Source: Winogradskyella pacifica (lineage in GTDB: Bacteria > Bacteroidota > Bacteroidia > Flavobacteriales > Flavobacteriaceae). From it: DNA of 64,000 nucleotides. Below, piece after piece: positions 16,961 through 25,628 of this stretch. Where the stretch lies: positions 44,562 to 108,561 of the forward strand of contig NZ_JABFDI010000015.1 in assembly GCF_013403915.1 (NCBI RefSeq), in the 5' to 3' direction. Positions within the stretch are counted from its first letter, which is position 1. Each line of letters starts with the position of its first letter. The notes beneath the pieces are model-generated. The model had not been told where the DNA came from, ran no database searches, and was given only the letters and a program-made list of their open reading frames with translations. Made by a program: the position numbers and the translations under genes.

Positions 16961-17641
16961 TTATAATTCTTTTTTAAGGTCTTCAATAGTTTTAGCCATT
17001 ACAACACCTGGTAATTTTATTGGCGCTGCAACTTCTGCTAAAAATGTTCCTTTAACTTCTCCTGTTTTGTAAGTTGTAAAACCAATACGATACAAACCAG
17101 CAGTTAAAGCTTTTGTAGGACTTCCCACTTCACTCTTATATCTTAATAAAGAATTGTAGCTGCTTCCACTAGGTTGCTTAGGCATTTCGCTATTATCATC
17201 ATTACTAGCAAGGGTTGTCCAAGTAGCGCTTTTAGCACCCTCTTCAGTAACACCTTCTTTTGTAAAAATAGTAGAACGCTCTAAAGTAATATAAGTATCA
17301 AAATAATCGCTTGAAGACGCATTTTCTGTATACTCATCAGATGTTATGGCATCTTTAACTTTTGTTTTAGCAACAGGAGATAGCATTCTTACTCCAAGTT
17401 CTGGTGCTACAGCAGGAACCCATAAATAAATGTAATAGAATTTTTTACCATCTACTATTTCATCTTCATTCCCGGCAGAGGCATATCCTAAATACGATAT
17501 CACATCTGTGTAAGGTACTTTAATGGTTTTTGGCCCCACTTTTTTCTCAACTGAACTTCCAAACTTTTTTAATTTTTGAGCTTCTGCGTTAAACACACAA
17601 CAGAAAGTAAATACTGATAATACTACTAATTTAATTTTCAT
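16961..17641 (-). CDS. LipL32-family surface protein
   Basis: This 226-residue protein matches LipL32, the major surface lipoprotein of pathogenic Leptospira, along most of its length. Aligned blocks from memory are PYTDVISYLGYA (43-54), FYYIYLWVPAVAPELGVRML (69-88), FDTYITLERS (114-123), SYNSLLRYKS (161-170) and GLYRIGFTTYKTGEVKGTF (182-200). In Leptospira the function is debated (matrix and calcium binding). The signal peptide ends AEAQ rather than at a lipobox Cys, so it may be soluble rather than lipidated. The acidic calcium loop of LipL32 appears reduced to NDDNSE (147-152). I chose Met 17641, since the upstream Met adds a non-signal leader. It is the last gene of a three-gene operon. 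Confidence 0.85.
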   Translation of the reverse strand: MKIKLVVLSVFTFCCVFNAEAQKLKKFGSSVEKKVGPKTIKVPYTDVISYLGYASAGNEDEIVDGKKFYYIYLWVPAVAPELGVRMLSPVAKTKVKDAITSDEYTENASSSDYFDTYITLERSTIFTKEGVTEEGAKSATWTTLASNDDNSEMPKQPSGSSYNSLLRYKSEVGSPTKALTAGLYRIGFTTYKTGEVKGTFLAEVAAPIKLPGVVMAKTIEDLKKEL

Positions 17642-17685
17642 GATTTTTAAGTGATTTTGATTATTAAAAGACATTCGTTATTTTA

Positions 17686-18303
17686 TTATTTTAATTCAAA
17701 AGAGACGGTTACGGCATAACTCTGTAACGCTGAAGTCCCATAACTTTGAATATACTGTGTACTTGAATTTTGATCGACAATAGAAATAATTTCTCCAATA
17801 GTTTTATTCATTTCTTTAGCTAAAGCGCTTGCTTTTTCTTTGGCATTATCTATTGCTTTTTTTGAAAGATCAACTAACTGTTTATTGGTTAACTTCTTAG
17901 CTTCTACCTCGGTATTAACAACAGACATTCCTGCGGATTTTAACTTTGATAGTTTTCGAACATCGTCCTTATTTGATGTTTTGAAGTGGTAATATTCCGA
18001 CTCTCTGTTTTGTGAATACGACATGGCAAACTCATAGTATGTATTTCTAGTAAACTGGCTAAATTCGATTCCTGAAGCTTCTAATTTTTTGATGTAATTC
18101 TTTTTAACTTCATCTAAAGAGGTTACTTCTACTTCACCTTGTCCTTCATAAACAAGCACTTGTTGCAATCCGATTAGAACTATATAACTATCGTCATCAA
18201 CTATTGTTTCTGTTTCACCAACTACAGTAATTGTATTTTTATGTTCTTGGGCTATTAATGGCACTGTAAATAACAATGCCATTAAAAAGATAATTTTTTT
18301 CAT
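17686..18303 (-). CDS. SIMPL (DUF541) domain exported protein
   Basis: This protein of about 205 residues has a signal peptide (MKKIIFLMALLFTVPLIA before Q). The SIMPL/DUF541 domain follows, from TITVVGETETIV at about residue 25 to the final YAVTVSFELK. The mid-domain lysine-rich helix (KKAIDNAKEKASALAKEMNK) is typical. SIMPL proteins are periplasmic or surface proteins of poorly known role. The Met at 18303 is preferred to the upstream Met at 18372, which would add a non-signal leader overlapping the previous gene. It lies between the small membrane protein (35-bp gap) and the LipL32-like gene (44-bp gap). Confidence 0.87.
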   Translation of the reverse strand: MKKIIFLMALLFTVPLIAQEHKNTITVVGETETIVDDDSYIVLIGLQQVLVYEGQGEVEVTSLDEVKKNYIKKLEASGIEFSQFTRNTYYEFAMSYSQNRESEYYHFKTSNKDDVRKLSKLKSAGMSVVNTEVEAKKLTNKQLVDLSKKAIDNAKEKASALAKEMNKTIGEIISIVDQNSSTQYIQSYGTSALQSYAVTVSFELK

Positions 18304-18338
18304 GTATAAATTTGATTTTAAAATTTTAAAAGAATTGG

Positions 18339-18758
18339 TTAAAAGAAAAGGATTGAAGCAACGATCATCCAACCACCAACAAACACCCCTACAATACCTA
18401 GCTTTCCTTGTTTTGGAGCTAGTTTCTCTCTAAGAGCTATAGCTTTTTCTTTTGCAGCGTCATTTTTAGACAAGACGTATTTGTTAATAAGGCTAAATCC
18501 TAACATAAACCCTAGAACAGCTTGTACAATACTACCGGCTAATAATGTTGCCCACCAGATAGGGAATGTTGTCAACCAACCTAAGTTTAAAATGGAAAAA
18601 ATAATACCCCAAACTCCATAAAAACATAAAATAAGTCCGATCCAACCTTGGTAAGGTTCTATTTTTTCTAACAATTCTTTTGCGTTAGGTTTTTTTGATA
18701 ATAATAAAGATGGTACTGCGATGATACTTAATAAAATAAGTGTAATTCCGAAAGTCAT
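18339..18758 (-). CDS. Small four-span membrane protein
   Basis: This 139-residue protein has four hydrophobic segments at about residues 2-20, 39-60, 66-90 and 119-138. A charged loop ([21 protein letters not shown]) lies between spans three and four. The two halves share the pattern [12 protein letters not shown] and [12 protein letters not shown], suggesting an internal duplication of a two-span unit. No known family is recognised. It is the first gene of the operon with the SIMPL and LipL32-like genes, downstream of the putative operator and -7 box at 18842-18911. Confidence 0.75.
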   Translation of the reverse strand: MTFGITLILLSIIAVPSLLLSKKPNAKELLEKIEPYQGWIGLILCFYGVWGIIFSILNLGWLTTFPIWWATLLAGSIVQAVLGFMLGFSLINKYVLSKNDAAKEKAIALREKLAPKQGKLGIVGVFVGGWMIVASILFF

Positions 18759-18841
18759 AATTTTGTTTTAATGGTTAGAATTTGTTTGGTTTTGTAATAG
18801 AAACACGTTTAGTTTTTTATAATGTTTCTTATTTTCTTATG

Positions 18842-18849
18842 CAAATTTA
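18842..18849 (-). promoter_or_regulatory. -7 promoter box of the LipL32-like operon
   Basis: On the minus strand TAAATTTG matches TAnnTTTG exactly. No TTTG is found 19-21 bases upstream, so the promoter may need an activator, for which the palindrome at 18896-18911 is the candidate site. It lies 83 bp upstream of the first start codon. Confidence 0.4.
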
Positions 18850-18895
18850 TACCCATAGCTACTTAGTTTTAACCCCGTTTTTAGCGAAAAACAAT

Positions 18896-18911
18896 ACCCT
18901 GTAAACAGGGT
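18896..18911. promoter_or_regulatory. Palindromic operator-like site
   Basis: ACCCTGTAAACAGGGT has perfect 7-bp inverted arms with a 2-bp spacer. Its centre is about 58 bp upstream of the -7 box centre of the LipL32-like operon. A related motif (CCCCGAAAACAGGT, 11 of 14 bases equal) lies upstream of the adjacent histidine-kinase gene at 21905-21918. A further GTTTTT/AAAAAC inverted repeat sits at 18877-18892. Confidence 0.55.
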
Positions 18912-19067
18912 GTTAAAACGTTACTAACTAAACAAAAGCAAGTTATATGCCTTTTGAATTTGTATGTTTGTTGATAAAATCACTTTAGTCATAAAACCTA
19001 TTTTAAAAATGTATTTATATTGAAATTTTAAAGCGCTAATGCTTAAGCAACAAAAGTATTAGCCGTA

Positions 19068-19099
19068 AAAAAGAGGTTCTATTATAAAATAGAACCTTT
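19068..19099 (-). terminator. Terminator after the response regulator
   Basis: AGGTTCTATT and AATAGAACCT pair perfectly (10 bp) with an ATAA loop. Read on the minus strand the stem is followed by a T run. It lies about 35 bp past the regulator stop codon. Confidence 0.8.
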
Positions 19100-19130
19100 G
19101 TATATAATTGGTGGTAGTATATTTATATTA

Positions 19131-19772
19131 TTAAGACACATAGCCTTTTTTAATAGCGTATTTTGTAAGTCCAGCGAGGTTTCTAACATTTAGCTTAGTA
19201 ATCAGGTTCTTTCGGTAGCTTTCAATAGTATGCTTACTTAAAAACAACTGATCTGCGATTTCTTGAGTAGTAAACTCTTCAGCAATAAGTGAGATGACTT
19301 CTACTTCTCGTTTGGTGAGTTTAATTTCCTTTTCTTTATTCTTTTCAAATTTATTTTGAAGGTAGATATCTTTAATTTCCTTAGAGAAATATTTCTCTCC
19401 TCCTAAAATGGTTTCTATAGCTTTTAAGAATTCCTCCTTTTGTGCATTTTTCTGAAGATACCCATCTACATTATTTTCAATAAGGCTATCTATAATTTCT
19501 GGTGTGTTGTGCATACTAACCACCAATGTCTTTATATTTCTATCCGTATTCTTTATCCACTTATTTAAAGTAATACCATCCACTTCAGGCATTGTAACAT
19601 CAGTAATTACAAGGTCTATTTTTTCTTCCGTATTTATCGAAATATATTTTTGAACATGGCCACCATGCTTTGCGGTATATAAAATGTTGTAACTACTTTC
19701 TGTATTTAGAATACTTAATAAACCATCTAAAAACATTTTGTGATCGTCTGCTATAATGAGGTTATGCTTCAT
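19131..19772 (-). CDS. NarL/LuxR-type response regulator
   Basis: This 213-residue protein has a receiver domain (about 1-120) with the acidic pair at Asp9/Asp10, the phospho-acceptor Asp58 in LVITDVTMP and the conserved YLQKNA lysine. A LuxR-type helix-turn-helix follows (about 148-210: LTKREVEVISLIAEEFTTQEIA, then LFLSKHTIESYRKNL). It should bind DNA when phosphorylated by the kinase encoded four bases upstream. The adjacent downstream LipL32-like operon with a palindromic site is the obvious candidate target, which is an inference from position. A terminator closes the pair. Confidence 0.93.
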   Translation of the reverse strand: MKHNLIIADDHKMFLDGLLSILNTESSYNILYTAKHGGHVQKYISINTEEKIDLVITDVTMPEVDGITLNKWIKNTDRNIKTLVVSMHNTPEIIDSLIENNVDGYLQKNAQKEEFLKAIETILGGEKYFSKEIKDIYLQNKFEKNKEKEIKLTKREVEVISLIAEEFTTQEIADQLFLSKHTIESYRKNLITKLNVRNLAGLTKYAIKKGYVS

Positions 19773-19776
19773 TTAA

Positions 19777-21870
19777 TTATGCTTTTAATGGAATTTCTAT
19801 ATTAATATTGGTGCCTCTATTGGGTTTAGAATCGATATGCAATATACCGTTATAATTTTCTACCCTATTCTTTATATTTGTTAAGCCTATGCCTAATGTA
19901 ATCATTGATAAATCAAACCCAATACCATCATCTTCATAAACAAAAAACAGACATTCATTTAATACATCTAACTGTATATCTATGGTCTTTGCTTTTGCGT
20001 ACTTAAGTGTATTGGTTGTTAATTCTTGAAAAATTGAAAACAATTCGTTTTGTAAAATCTTACTTAGTGCATTGATTTTTTCCTCATCGTAAAATGAAAG
20101 GTTAATGGTGATCTCACTAGCGTCTTCAACCGTATGGATGTATTCTTTAACTAGAAAAACAAAATCGTTCTCTCTAATTTTTTTTGGCAATAAGTTATGT
20201 GATAAGTTTCGTACTTGTTCATAAGTATCATCTAACTGACTATAAATTAATTTCAGTTTATCTGGGTGATTATAAAGCTGACTGAATTGTAATTTTATAG
20301 CCGCCAAATTACCACCAACACTATCGTGCATTTCTTGAGCTATTTTTTTACGCTCTTGATCTTGACCTCTAACAGATGCTTTAATTAACTTTAATTCTTG
20401 ATCTTTTTTTAATGAAATGACTTGCTGCTCGTTAATCTCTTTTTCTTTTAAATTAAGTAAACTCTGTGCTTGTAATTTTTGATAGTAGATAACTAAAAGT
20501 CCAACAATAGGAATTAATAGAATAAAAAACGCCACGAGAACAATATATTTAATGGTCTTCTCTCTATCTAGCTCTACAGCTTTTAACGCTTCTTTTTCTT
20601 TAAGTAATGCAATTTCATTTTTACGTTTTTCAACACCATTTTGTAGTTGCAAAACCTGATTTTCATTTTGTTTTGCTATTATAGCTTTTTGAAGTTTATA
20701 CTTTTCTATATCTGCGTCTTTGTTCTTAATATTTAAACTCTTATTAAGATTTTCTATCTGTAAGACTTTTATCGTTTTTTCTTTTTCAAGCGTTTTAAAT
20801 TTAACTTCTAAATTGTTAATCTCTTGTTGCCTTTGCGAATTCTCAATAGAATCTTTTATCTGGTAATAGTATTTTCCATAGTTATATGCACTGCGATGAT
20901 CCCCTTTTCGAAGTGAGAGTTTTTCCAACATAAGATAGCTATTCATCTCAATATCTAAATTACCCAAATTGACAGATTTAATTAAGGTATTAGAAAAAAT
21001 TAAAAGGGCTTCATTATCTCTTTCTTCATTAAATAGCACAGCACCTATTTTACCTAAAATGATGAGTTCTAAATTATAAGATCTAGTTTCATTGCTTATA
21101 TCTTTCGCTTCGTAGAAAGCCAAAAGTGCTTTATCTGTTTCTCCTTTACCTAAATAATTATCACCTATATTAATAATAACATTTACTAAGGCTTGTTTTT
21201 TATAAGTATCCTTCTCACAGATATCTTTTGCTTTCTGTAAATACGCATTAGATGTTTCGTATTTGGAAAGCGATGAATAAATAGAACCTAAATTGATGTA
21301 ACTTCCTAAAATAAGTTCTTCATCATTAGAAAACTTAATACATTTTTCAAAAAGCTCTAAGGCCTCATCCGTTTTACCAAGAGTAACATAAGTACTAGCT
21401 AATCCGTGTAAATGTGTATAATATAGGTTTGTTTCATTATGTTTTTCACTGAGTTCAGCTCCTTTAATATGCCACTTTTTACTTTCTTGATATAAGCCTT
21501 TGTTTTTATTATTTAAAGCCAATAATTGGTAAGATAATATGGTTAGTCTAACGCCTAAAGAGTCGTTAACATTCTTTTTACTATTTAGTGCTTGATGTGT
21601 ATAATAAATAGAAGAATCTATAGCAACATATCTATTATGGTAGTAAGCCAATAATAAATTGGTATTGGTTATGGCGTTATTAGATTTAAAAGTGCGCAAA
21701 GATTTGTGAGCTTCCCGATATGCTTTGGTTTCAGAACCATTATTAAAATAGTAAAAAAGCTGATTTACTTTTTTGTCTTCACTGTCAATAACAGCAGTTG
21801 TTTGAGCTATACAAATTGAAGTATAGCACAAAAAGAGAAAAACAAAAATGTTTTGGGGCTTAATAAACAT
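19777..21870 (-). CDS. TPR sensor histidine kinase (HisKA_3 type)
   Basis: This is a kinase of about 697 residues. A signal peptide (FIKPQNIFVFLFLCYTSICIA) is followed by periplasmic TPR units to about residue 340, a coiled-coil (about 350-430), one membrane span (IKYIVLVAFFILLIPIVGLLVIYY), a second coiled-coil and the HisKA_3 phospho-acceptor (KIAQEMHDSVGGNL). The HATPase domain shows LTTNTLKYAKA, YEDDGIGFD and GLTNIKNRV. It should sense a periplasmic partner through the TPRs and phosphorylate the NarL-type regulator four bases downstream. I use the ATG at 21870; a TTG at 21876 is possible. A TAAATTTG box lies 3 bp upstream of that ATG. Confidence 0.92.
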   Translation of the reverse strand: MFIKPQNIFVFLFLCYTSICIAQTTAVIDSEDKKVNQLFYYFNNGSETKAYREAHKSLRTFKSNNAITNTNLLLAYYHNRYVAIDSSIYYTHQALNSKKNVNDSLGVRLTILSYQLLALNNKNKGLYQESKKWHIKGAELSEKHNETNLYYTHLHGLASTYVTLGKTDEALELFEKCIKFSNDEELILGSYINLGSIYSSLSKYETSNAYLQKAKDICEKDTYKKQALVNVIINIGDNYLGKGETDKALLAFYEAKDISNETRSYNLELIILGKIGAVLFNEERDNEALLIFSNTLIKSVNLGNLDIEMNSYLMLEKLSLRKGDHRSAYNYGKYYYQIKDSIENSQRQQEINNLEVKFKTLEKEKTIKVLQIENLNKSLNIKNKDADIEKYKLQKAIIAKQNENQVLQLQNGVEKRKNEIALLKEKEALKAVELDREKTIKYIVLVAFFILLIPIVGLLVIYYQKLQAQSLLNLKEKEINEQQVISLKKDQELKLIKASVRGQDQERKKIAQEMHDSVGGNLAAIKLQFSQLYNHPDKLKLIYSQLDDTYEQVRNLSHNLLPKKIRENDFVFLVKEYIHTVEDASEITINLSFYDEEKINALSKILQNELFSIFQELTTNTLKYAKAKTIDIQLDVLNECLFFVYEDDGIGFDLSMITLGIGLTNIKNRVENYNGILHIDSKPNRGTNINIEIPLKA

Positions 21871-21873
21871 GCG

Positions 21874-21918
21874 CAAATTTAGGGATAGTAGAACTTGTAT
21901 TCATCCCCGAAAACAGGT
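21874..21918 (-). promoter_or_regulatory. Putative promoter and operator of the kinase/regulator pair
   Basis: On the minus strand TAAATTTG (21881-21874) lies 3 bases from the ATG at 21870, so the transcript could be leaderless. No -33 TTTG is present. The motif CCCCGAAAACAGGT (plus-strand reading, 21905-21918) occupies the region just upstream and resembles the palindrome at 18896-18911. This hints at autoregulation. Confidence 0.4.
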
Positions 21919-22073
21919 ATTTAAAAAATTTATCAACTTCGTTTTAGATCGGAAGTGTTTAAAGCACTTTATATCACCATATCATAGATGACAATCACAA
22001 TACACTTAAACGATATTAAAAATCAGATAACATCCGCTATCCATAGAACTTTAAGTCCATTGCTAATTTGAGA

Positions 22074-23735
22074 TCAATAAATTAAATTATTATTGGTTGT
22101 CTCTGCATACCCTTCTATAATTACATCTGGCTTAAGCAACTCTATTAAGTCTCTGTTAAAAGCCTGATTTTTCAAATGATATACAGTACGAAAATTCATC
22201 GCATAAAATAATCGCTGTCCCATAACGTACGAATCACTAAAAATCAAAAGTGTTTTATCACTTTTTGCTTTAGAGTTTTTTAATACCATTGAATCATAAG
22301 GCAATCTTTTGTCATTTGTTTCCTTTGTGTACTCATAAGGAAATTTTGGAAAAAGAACAGGTCCCATATCTGAAATGTTATAGGGGTAATCAGCCAACTT
22401 AGTAATAATATCACCCGACTCAATTAACTCATATAAAAAGGTATAGTCTTCAAGTTTTGTTGGTTCGTATGATTTTATATTAGTCCTTTTATATAAGGTA
22501 TTCATAACATCTTGATAAGCTAAAAAACCACCAAAATTATTCCAATGTGTATCCGTTTTTCGATAAGTAGTTTTGTACTTATAAGGTTCAAAAGTGTTTT
22601 TAAAACTTAAAACATCTATTCCTTTACTTAATAATCTATTAGAAATTTGTTCTCCTCTTGAAATAGTATCTTTAATTGCTGATTGGAGAGCAAATGGTAG
22701 GTTTTCAGTATAAATATCAAATTTATTAGGGTAAATAACCCTTAAATATTCAATCCCATTTTTTTCACAATAGTCATAATGACTTACAATACGATTTTCT
22801 ATAATATCTAATTCAGCCTCTGACAAATATTTTCTTTTCAAATCATATAATGCTAAACTTGTTTCTTCCTCATACACATATAAAAATCCATCCTTACCTA
22901 CCGCAACTTTATTACTATTATTAGGTCCCAAAAAGAATTTTTCATTTATAAAATGATTCATATAAACTAACGAAGATTTGAAAGGAAACATCACATCCAT
23001 ATATGACCTAAGATCATCTATAGAGTTTAACTTTCTGTTTTCAGACGTCTCTTCATTATCCCAATGCATAAAAAAGATAACCATTGGTGTAAAGAGAATT
23101 AAAATAAAAATCCCATTTACAGATAGTGCAGATGACTCACTTTTTTTAATTATTTTATTAAATACTTTAAAGTATTTGAACAGAAAGACAATTAAAATAC
23201 TTAAACCAAGTATTAATATACCTAATGTTTTATACCTAATGTTTTCTTTTATAATATCTGAGAATGGTAAAAAGTGAAGAGCTATAACATTACCCTCTTT
23301 TTTCTGGAATACATACTCGCCGTCTACAATTAAACAAGGAGAAGATTCTAACAGGTAATCAGGAAGATTTTTCTTCTGAATTTTGAAATCATAGTATGGA
23401 CTCACCAAATGAATATCAAAAATCTCTGCTGTTCTTTGTTTATCATTTAAAAAATGAAGGTTTATTCGATCATTTTTAAATTTCTTTGGCAACTCAAAGT
23501 TATAAAAATTATCTGTTGAATCGTGCAATTGACTAAGTACGGTAATGTCCTCTTTTATCTCTTTACGATCAAAAGAATACAAATTAATCCCTCCTTTAGT
23601 GTTTCTGTTAGTATAAACTTTTACAGATGTAATTTGAGAAGAAAAGAGCAGAGCAACAGTACTCAACAAGATTTGATAAATCAAAATTGATGCTATGACC
23701 CAAAGACAAAATTTAATAAATGATTTACTTTTCAT
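22074..23735 (-). CDS. AlgJ/AlgX-like acetyltransferase partner (SGNH/DHHW type)
   Basis: This 553-residue protein has an N-terminal membrane span (about 9-31), a second at about 175-190 and a third at about 206-222, and then a large extracytoplasmic domain. That domain has the AlgJ/AlgX/DHHW pattern: a TDTHWNNFGG motif and a later FSDSYVMGQRL motif that would supply the Ser/Asp/His triad. These proteins transfer acetyl groups from an AlgI-type MBOAT protein to an exported polysaccharide. Its ATG overlaps the stop of the MBOAT gene (TAATG), so the two are tightly coupled. No polysaccharide synthesis genes are adjacent; the acceptor glycan is unknown. Confidence 0.82.
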   Translation of the reverse strand: MKSKSFIKFCLWVIASILIYQILLSTVALLFSSQITSVKVYTNRNTKGGINLYSFDRKEIKEDITVLSQLHDSTDNFYNFELPKKFKNDRINLHFLNDKQRTAEIFDIHLVSPYYDFKIQKKNLPDYLLESSPCLIVDGEYVFQKKEGNVIALHFLPFSDIIKENIRYKTLGILILGLSILIVFLFKYFKVFNKIIKKSESSALSVNGIFILILFTPMVIFFMHWDNEETSENRKLNSIDDLRSYMDVMFPFKSSLVYMNHFINEKFFLGPNNSNKVAVGKDGFLYVYEEETSLALYDLKRKYLSEAELDIIENRIVSHYDYCEKNGIEYLRVIYPNKFDIYTENLPFALQSAIKDTISRGEQISNRLLSKGIDVLSFKNTFEPYKYKTTYRKTDTHWNNFGGFLAYQDVMNTLYKRTNIKSYEPTKLEDYTFLYELIESGDIITKLADYPYNISDMGPVLFPKFPYEYTKETNDKRLPYDSMVLKNSKAKSDKTLLIFSDSYVMGQRLFYAMNFRTVYHLKNQAFNRDLIELLKPDVIIEGYAETTNNNLIY

Positions 23736-25129
23736 TAAAATCTAAAATAAATAAAAGGATTAAATGAATTAGACGCCATTTCAATTGTACATAATATCAT
23801 TAAAACACCAATATACAATGGCAAAATATAGGCTTTATAATTTACAAAGAAAGTGTTAGAATCTAGTTTTCTAAGAAGTATTCTTTTTATTGGCGTAGAA
23901 ATAATTATGGCTAAGATTAAAACTAAAATAGATTTAGCATTTACATAATACAAAGCATAGTAATTTGTATTCTCAGAAGAATACCATACTAAGTGTTTAA
24001 TATATTCAAGAGCATAACTTAAGTCTTCTGCTCTAAAAAACACCCAACCAATCATTACGACAAAAAGCAGATAAACTCTACTTAATACGGACTTTAAAGC
24101 TGCATTATTTATTGGCAAGCTACTCGATTTTTCAATCAAAATAAAAGCTCCATGCCATAAACCCCAAACTATAAAATTCCAACTTGCTCCATGCCAAATA
24201 CCTGTTAGAAGAAACACTCCAATAAGGTTTAAATACGTTCTTCTTTCACCTAATCTATTACCACCTAAAGGTATATACACATAATCTCTGAACCATGAAG
24301 AAAGTGATATGTGCCATCTTCTCCAAAATTCTTGTATACTTTTAGAAATATAAGGATAATTAAAGTTTTCTAGAAAACGAAATCCAAACATCCTACCTAA
24401 ACCAATAGCCATGTCTGAATATCCTGAAAAATCAAAATAAATTTGAAGCGTATAACAAATAATACCTAACCATGCCATACTTAAAGGCAACTCCTCTGCT
24501 GGCATATAAAAAGCTGTGTCTGCTATAAGTGCTAAGGTATTAGCTATCAATAATTTTTTAGCTAAACCAGTAACAAAACGAAGTACACCTGATTTAAAAA
24601 GTTCTGCACTTTCTGTACGCGATGAAATATCTTTGGCAATATCAGCATACCTAACTATAGGACCTGCAATGAGTTGCGGAAACAAAGATATGTACAAACC
24701 CAGTTTAAATGGGTTTTTTTGATATAAAGTAGGCTCCCGATAAACATCAATTAAATAAGAAATACTTTGAAAGGTGAAAAACGAAATTCCAATAGGAAGA
24801 TGAATATTTTCAATTTTAAACGCAAATTGATCAAATATGAAATTTGTGTATTTAAAATAAATTAGCACACCTAAATTCAAAAATATAGCTATACCTAGAT
24901 AATATCGAGCTTTATCTGAGTCTCTATAACGATTTATCAATCCGCCAGCTACATAATTAACGATAATAGAACTTATCATCACTAAAACTAGCTCCTCCTC
25001 ACCAATAGCATAAAAAGTTAAACTAACAATTAATAGAAAGTAGTTTCTCCAACTACGGGGTAGCACTTTATTTAAAAGCAATACTATAGGTAAAAAACAA
25101 AAGACAAATAGTAATGAACTAAAAACCAT
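23735..25129 (-). CDS. MBOAT family O-acyltransferase (AlgI-like)
   Basis: This 464-residue polytopic membrane protein has about ten hydrophobic spans and the MBOAT/AlgI signatures: SFFTFQSISYLIDVYR, FDFSGYSDMAIGLGRMFGF, FWRRWHISLSSWFRDYVYIPLGG and GIWHGASWNFIVWGLWHG with the catalytic His. AlgI-type proteins move acetyl groups across the membrane for O-acetylation of an exported glycan or other molecule. It is followed directly by the AlgJ/AlgX-like gene (stop/start overlap). About 500 bp of non-coding DNA lies upstream. The glycan target is not indicated. Confidence 0.92.
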   Translation of the reverse strand: MVFSSLLFVFCFLPIVLLLNKVLPRSWRNYFLLIVSLTFYAIGEEELVLVMISSIIVNYVAGGLINRYRDSDKARYYLGIAIFLNLGVLIYFKYTNFIFDQFAFKIENIHLPIGISFFTFQSISYLIDVYREPTLYQKNPFKLGLYISLFPQLIAGPIVRYADIAKDISSRTESAELFKSGVLRFVTGLAKKLLIANTLALIADTAFYMPAEELPLSMAWLGIICYTLQIYFDFSGYSDMAIGLGRMFGFRFLENFNYPYISKSIQEFWRRWHISLSSWFRDYVYIPLGGNRLGERRTYLNLIGVFLLTGIWHGASWNFIVWGLWHGAFILIEKSSSLPINNAALKSVLSRVYLLFVVMIGWVFFRAEDLSYALEYIKHLVWYSSENTNYYALYYVNAKSILVLILAIIISTPIKRILLRKLDSNTFFVNYKAYILPLYIGVLMILCTIEMASNSFNPFIYFRF

Positions 25130-25628
25130 ATAATTAAATTAGTTGTAGTAGAGTAGAAATGACATAAATAAAGTTATACTCAAAAAGTGAGCAATCTATG
25201 AATTTTATTCTTTTTATCTATATAGTTAAATCGAAAAATTATAATACACCTACAATTTTCTAACAGAAATGATTAAAGTGAACTAGTAGTAATAAATTAA
25301 TTGTTTTAAAAATTATATATAGTACATTTTATAAAGTCTAAGATATTGTTATTTGATATTTATTCGCTTTAATCTATCTATATAAAACTAACGACTAATT
25401 GAAATATTTGCTACGCATGGGTAACACATTGTGATTACCGATTTATAACTGTTGGGTTTTGACATGTGCTATTATACCCTGAATCATGTAGAGCGAACTG
25501 AAGATTTTTTTGTCTATTATTATTACATAGACCTAGATTTAAATTACAGGAATATAACTATTTTGATAGTCAGTTTTTTTCTTCTATTTAATTAGATGTC
25601 CAGATTCAGATATTCTTATAAAGCCCCT
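25130..25628. other. Gene-free AT-rich stretch
   Basis: About 500 bp between the MBOAT gene and the TPR gene. It is very AT-rich, especially 25150-25400. I see no ORF worth calling, no strong hairpin and no recognisable gene remnant. It may hold the promoter of the O-acetylation pair, but no TAnnTTTG box stands out. Confidence 0.5.

Noticed and set aside
25130..25628. Possible gene remnant upstream of the MBOAT gene
   Set aside because: No frame longer than about 30 codons and no recognisable motif on either strand.
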